Below are positions 60,869 to 64,000 of a stretch of 64,000 nt of DNA, piece after piece. The notes below the pieces were generated by a model that made no database searches, had not been told where the DNA came from, and saw nothing but the letters and a program-made list of their open reading frames with translations. Both the position numbers and the translations under genes were made by a program. The DNA comes from Furfurilactobacillus entadae (GTDB lineage: Bacteria; Bacillota; Bacilli; Lactobacillales; Lactobacillaceae), in the NCBI RefSeq assembly GCF_045862745.1, contig NZ_BQXN01000001.1:149787-213786 (forward strand), read 5' to 3'. Numbering within the stretch: the stretch's first letter is position 1; each line of letters starts with the position of its first letter.

Positions 60869-61747
60869 ATGAAGATTGCTGTGGTCACAGACAGTACGAG
60901 TTACTTGTCGCAAGCCGAAATTGACGATAACGACATTCATATTGTTCCCATCCCATTTGTGGTCGACGGAAAGACCTTTGATGAGGGTGTCGACATTACC
61001 ACTGAAGGCTTCTACGAGTTGCTACGGGAATCAAAATCATTTCCAAGCACTTCCCAACCACCGTTGGGCGCAATGCTGGAGCTTTATAACCACTTGGCTG
61101 ATGAAGGGTATGATACGGTAATCAGTATTCACCTGGCCTCCACGATTTCTGGCTTTGTTAACTCATTGCAAGGGGTTGCAGCAGAGGTTTCCGACCGAAT
61201 TCGGGTGATTCCGTATGATTCACAAATTACCGTTCGGTTAATGGGTTATTTGGTCTTGGAAGCGGCGAAGATGGTAAAGACTGGTCATGACGCTGATGAA
61301 ATCATTGCACGGCTAGATGCAATGCGGGCAACAATGGGTGAATACTTCATCGTTGATGATCTGCAAAATCTAGTGCGTGGCGGCCGGCTTTCAAACGCTT
61401 CTGCCTTCATTGGTTCTGTTTTAAAGATCAAACCATTACTAACGTTTGATGACGATAGCCATGAGATCGTGGCTTTTGAAAAGGTTCGTTCAACAAAGAA
61501 GGCCCTTGCACGGGTTGAAACGTTATTTACGGAAGCTCAACAACAGGTAGACTATCCCTTACGTGGGTTAGTTATTCATGGCAATGATCCGGTTGCCGGA
61601 CAAACGTGGCGTGATCAGTTAGCAAAGGAATTTCCTGAAATGCCGTTTGAACTGAGCTACTTTGGTCCCGTAATTGGTGCCCATTTGGGTGAAAAGGCCT
61701 TGGCCTTAGCGTGGATCATTGATTATGAGCAAGCTTATCAAGACTAA
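60869..61747 (+). CDS. DegV family fatty-acid-binding protein (FakB-like)
   Basis: The 292-residue protein is of the DegV/FakB type, which holds a fatty acid while the kinase FakA phosphorylates it. It begins MKIAVVTDSTSYLSQ, and shows FPSTSQPPLGAMLELY (Thr/Ser carboxylate site), SIHLASTISGFVNSL, PYDSQITVRLMGYLVLEAA, and VRGGRLSNASAFIGSVLKIKPLL, the family's closing motif. Which acyl chain it prefers is unknown. AAGGGCGA lies about 9 bases before the ATG. Confidence 0.93.
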   Translation: MKIAVVTDSTSYLSQAEIDDNDIHIVPIPFVVDGKTFDEGVDITTEGFYELLRESKSFPSTSQPPLGAMLELYNHLADEGYDTVISIHLASTISGFVNSLQGVAAEVSDRIRVIPYDSQITVRLMGYLVLEAAKMVKTGHDADEIIARLDAMRATMGEYFIVDDLQNLVRGGRLSNASAFIGSVLKIKPLLTFDDDSHEIVAFEKVRSTKKALARVETLFTEAQQQVDYPLRGLVIHGNDPVAGQTWRDQLAKEFPEMPFELSYFGPVIGAHLGEKALALAWIIDYEQAYQD

Positions 61748-61759
61748 AGAGCAATTAAC

Positions 61760-61788
61760 GTCGTGGCAATCTGCTGCGACTTTTTTTG
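61760..61788 (+). terminator. Intrinsic terminator after degV-like gene
   Basis: GTCG-TG-GCA pairs with TGC-TG-CGAC with an internal mismatch and is followed by seven T. Confidence 0.65.
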
Positions 61789-61824
61789 TTGTTACGGTAA
61801 ATTGGGGTTTATGGAAGGATTGCA

Positions 61825-62343
61825 ATGACAAAATCAAGTGGTGTTAAGGAATACGATCAAAATTTTGGCCATGAAACACACGATGATCAAAAGATGTTTG
61901 AACTGTTAACCGTTGGTGTTTTCCAGGTTGGCTTGAGCTGGCAAGCGGCAGCCAGTAAGTTGCCCGTATATCGCCGGGTCTTTCATCAAATGGATATTCC
62001 GCAGGTGGCAGCCATGGATTTAGAAGTACTTGACAGTGTCATGGCAGATCCAGACATGATCCATAACCCGCGAAAGATTCGTGCCGTGATTAAAAATGCC
62101 CGGGCGATTATGGCCATTCAACGGGCGGGTGGTAGTTTTTCAGACTACATGTGGGCCTTTGTCGACGATGTCCCACACATTGCAGACTATGAAACAACAG
62201 ATCAGGTGGAAACGAGCACACCGTTTGCTGGTGCAGTCGCTCGCGACATGAAAAAGCATGGTTTTACGTTTGTTGGGCCCACGGTTACCTACATGTTTAT
62301 GAAAGCATGTGGCATGATTCAGGATCGCGTTTGGACGAAATAA
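61825..62343 (+). CDS. Tag-family (3-methyladenine DNA glycosylase I-like) protein lacking zinc and catalytic residues
   Basis: The 172-residue protein aligns with Tag from MFELLTVGVFQVGLSW through NPRKIRAVIKNARAIMAIQ and GFTFVGPTVTYMFMKACGMIQD, so the HhH glycosylase fold is present. Compared with E. coli Tag, the N-terminal Cys4 segment is missing, His17 is Tyr10, His175 is Arg, and the chain stops before Cys179, so no zinc snap can form. The catalytic-site Glu38 is replaced by Gly31. Trp39 (Trp46 of E. coli) is kept. The protein may bind DNA or an altered base without cutting it, or act on something else. It has its own ATG but no strong ribosome site (GGAAGG 10 bases upstream). Confidence 0.85.
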   Translation: MTKSSGVKEYDQNFGHETHDDQKMFELLTVGVFQVGLSWQAAASKLPVYRRVFHQMDIPQVAAMDLEVLDSVMADPDMIHNPRKIRAVIKNARAIMAIQRAGGSFSDYMWAFVDDVPHIADYETTDQVETSTPFAGAVARDMKKHGFTFVGPTVTYMFMKACGMIQDRVWTK

Positions 62344-62398
62344 GGGTGCTTGCTAAGTAGGCAGTTAATTCGCCTACCAATAATTATTTATGTATGAT

Positions 62399-62417
62399 TG
62401 TGATAACAAAAATCACA
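62399..62417 (+). promoter_or_regulatory. Inverted repeat behind the uspA -10 box, candidate operator
   Basis: TGTGAT and ATCACA are perfect inverted copies separated by seven bases. They directly follow a TATGAT box (62393-62398) and end 22 bases before the uspA start. The arms resemble CRP/FNR-family half-sites, although the spacer of nine bases between TGTGA and TCACA is longer than the usual six. Confidence 0.4.
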
Positions 62418-62439
62418 CATAATCAGGAGGCGAATACTC

Positions 62440-62886
62440 ATGACCTTTACACCAAAAAAGATCTTGGTCCCGTTGGACGGGTCTAAAAATAGTGAACGGG
62501 CTTTGGCAACGGCTGTTGATATTGCAAAGACATCTGGTGGAATGCTCGATATTGTTCGCGTAGTTGATCCGAATATTTACGCTGCGTATGGCGGCACATC
62601 GCTCAATGTTACGCAGTTCGACGAAGAGCTGGCGGCATCCAGTCGTGACTATCTAAAGGGAATTGGTGAACAGTTAACTGCAAGTGGCTTTACGTCGTTT
62701 GAGACACACGCATTGCGCGGTAACGTTAAATCTGTCCTAGCGCGTGACTACCCAACGGAAAATCATCATGATTTAATTGTTGTGGGTGCAACCGGAATGA
62801 ACGCTGTGGGCCAAGTATTAGTCGGTTCGGTAACGGCATTTATTGTTCGTCATGCTGGGATTAACGTGCTGGTGGTAAAGGAATGA
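62440..62886 (+). CDS. Universal stress protein, UspA family
   Basis: The 148-residue protein is a single Usp domain. KKILVPLDGSKNSERALATAVDIAK starts the fold, and HHDLIVVGATGMNAVGQVLVGSVTAFIVRHAGINVLVV carries the G-2x-G-9x-G-S/T nucleotide loop, so it is likely the ATP-binding type. Such proteins accumulate in stress and stationary phase. AGGAGG is 10 bases before the ATG, and the gene has its own promoter region and terminator. Confidence 0.94.
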   Translation: MTFTPKKILVPLDGSKNSERALATAVDIAKTSGGMLDIVRVVDPNIYAAYGGTSLNVTQFDEELAASSRDYLKGIGEQLTASGFTSFETHALRGNVKSVLARDYPTENHHDLIVVGATGMNAVGQVLVGSVTAFIVRHAGINVLVVKE

Positions 62887-62930
62887 CCTTTTAGGAATTG
62901 AACGATAATAATTTAATTAATGGTTAAAAG

Positions 62931-62962
62931 CTAATGGGCATCACGCCTATTAGTTTTTTTGT
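62931..62962 (+). terminator. Intrinsic terminator after uspA
   Basis: CTAATGGGC pairs with GCCTATTAG (one G-U pair) around a five-base loop and is followed by seven T. Confidence 0.88.
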
Positions 62963-63098
62963 CATTATAAATAGTTTAAGTGATGGATACGAAAGATAAG
63001 AAATGATTAACCTTCGTCAACGCGGTGATTTCGATGGGCGATTATTGATAATATTTACTTGTTAACGTTTATTAATATTTTTTGGGGTGAGATAACTT

Positions 63099-64000
63099 AT
63101 GGGGATTAAATTTAAAACAAGTAAAGTTTGGCTTGCTGCGGGTGCAACACTTTTGGGCTTATTAGCGACAAACGGGCGGGTGCATGCAGACACGCTGGTT
63201 TCAATAAGCACTGATGAGACGCCATCTGTTGAAACGGCTGCACCAAAACAGGCGACTGACGTAAGTCAAAAGGAAGTTAGCCTGACGCCAGCTGTTTCAA
63301 CAACGGATCCGACGATAAAAGCACCAGTTACAACGGGGAGTGCAGCGTCGCAGGCTTCAATGACTGCTAGTAACCAGGAGGCCTCGCACGCGGCTCAGTC
63401 ATCTGCTGCCTTGTCACAAGTGACGTCAGCTGATGCACCAACGGCGTCGCAAAGTGTTTCAACGGCGTCATCACAGGCTGCTTCAGCAAGCAGTTCGATG
63501 GCCTCACAGGTGACGTCACAGGCTTCCTCAGCAACCAATTCTGCGGCAACGTCACAAGCAACGGGGGCAACAGACTCTCCGATTACGCAGCCTTCAGTTG
63601 TTAACGGTTGGCAGATCACTAAGGATAATACGTACTATTTGGTTAACGGGAAAGAGACCGTTGGTGAACTAAAAGTTGATGGCTATTGGTACTTATTTGA
63701 TAAGACCACTGGGATCATGCAACGTGGCTTTCAAAGTATGGTTCCATATAACGACACTAAGACCGTTTATTATGATAATCAGGGTAGAATGATCTATGGT
63801 GAAGCAAAAATAAATGAAAATTGGTACTTGTTTGATTCCGTAACGGGTGCCATGCAACACGATTTTCAGAATTTAACGAACTATGGTCACAACAAAACCG
63901 TCTACTATAATGCCAATGGGCAAATGGTCTACGGTGAAGCAAAAATCAATAATAACTGGTACTTGTTTAGTCGCGATGAGGGTGCCATGCAGCGTGATTT
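63099..64000 (+). CDS. Secreted repeat protein, paralogue of the GH25 lysozyme's binding region (3' end outside window)
   Basis: The frame opens at 63099 (GGGGTGAG 7 bases upstream) and is still open at the window end, giving 300 residues. Residues 1-31 are a signal peptide, MGIKFKTSKVWLAAGATLLG, which looks like a worn KxYKxGKxW type (FKTSKVW against YKAGKFW). A Ser/Ala/Thr-rich stretch with repeated SQA and SQVTS units (about 32-165) follows. Then come 45-residue repeats starting at 63633, 63768 and 63903 with the same YGEAKIN-NWYLF and GAMQ-FQNL cores as the protein at 18712. The missing C-terminus could carry another hydrolase domain or more repeats. Confidence 0.88.
   Translation, partial: MGIKFKTSKVWLAAGATLLGLLATNGRVHADTLVSISTDETPSVETAAPKQATDVSQKEVSLTPAVSTTDPTIKAPVTTGSAASQASMTASNQEASHAAQSSAALSQVTSADAPTASQSVSTASSQAASASSSMASQVTSQASSATNSAATSQATGATDSPITQPSVVNGWQITKDNTYYLVNGKETVGELKVDGYWYLFDKTTGIMQRGFQSMVPYNDTKTVYYDNQGRMIYGEAKINENWYLFDSVTGAMQHDFQNLTNYGHNKTVYYNANGQMVYGEAKINNNWYLFSRDEGAMQRD
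63633..64000 (+). repeat. Tandem 135-bp coding repeats of the second YG-repeat protein
   Basis: Units begin at 63633, 63768 and 63903, exactly 135 bases apart, and the array continues beyond the window. Protein units match those of the array at 19306, but many synonymous positions differ, for example in the GEAKIN segment (ggtgaagcaaaaatcaat here, ggtgaagccaagattaac there). Confidence 0.88.

Noticed and set aside
63367..63619. Minus-strand ORFs of 67 and 74 residues
   Set aside because: They are antisense to the Ser/Ala-rich part of the secreted repeat protein starting at 63099, and have no ribosome site.

Overview
The window reads as chromosome of a lactic acid bacterium of the Lactobacillaceae. 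Support comes from the gene order (smc-ftsY ... ylxM-ffh ... rpsP-khpA-rimM-trmD-rplS; dinG-ypmB-dnaD; recU-pbp1A divergent from ypsA-gpsB-rnpB-rlmL; lspA-rluD-pyrR), a complete mevalonate lower pathway, a KxYKxGKxW-type signal peptide, a sortase-type surface protein and strong AGGAGG ribosome sites. Genus and species cannot be fixed from the sequence alone. No insertion sequence, prophage, CRISPR array or replication origin was seen.

Layout. 1-2.4 kb: end of smc, then ftsY. 2.4-8 kb: accessory genes (GNAT, TMEM175-like and DUF805 membrane proteins, a large YfhO/GT-C-like membrane protein, a GadC-like antiporter). 8-10 kb: ylxM-ffh. 10-13 kb: pntAA-pntAB-pntB transhydrogenase behind a promoter with two cre-like sites. 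13-21.9 kb: envelope-related region with a DUF378 protein, a 48-residue membrane peptide, a poly-Ser adhesin, tRNA-Asn, cold-shock protein, an EamA transporter, a CAP-domain secreted protein, a repeat-bearing GH25 lysozyme and a coiled-coil membrane protein. 22-24.6 kb: rpsP-khpA-rimM-trmD and rplS with an L19-type leader. 24.7-32.6 kb: YjeM-like permease, C69 dipeptidase, YitT protein, glpK, a second EamA transporter, HAD phosphatase. 32.7-38.5 kb: RsmF-type methylase, then mvk-mvaD-pmk-fni on the minus strand. 38.6-48.7 kb: dinG-ypmB-dnaD, pbp1A/recU, ypsA-gpsB, RNase P RNA, rlmL-like methylase. 48.9-58.4 kb: FAD oxidoreductase, RNase H-like and EbsA-like genes, fhs, then lspA-rluD-pyrR-carA-carB. 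58.4-64 kb: rqcH, marR, degV, a Tag-like protein, uspA and the 5' part of a second repeat-bearing secreted protein.

The most unusual content is the carA-carB pair directly behind an intact pyrR. Both reading frames are long and unbroken. CarA has lost all three residues of its glutaminase triad. CarB has lost key ATP-grasp residues in its first half and has no second ATP-grasp domain at all. The pair looks like a maintained pseudo-carbamoyl-phosphate-synthetase rather than an enzyme. Other departures from family norms are a glycerol kinase with Thr in place of the HPr-phosphorylated His, and a Tag-family protein without zinc ligands or catalytic Glu.
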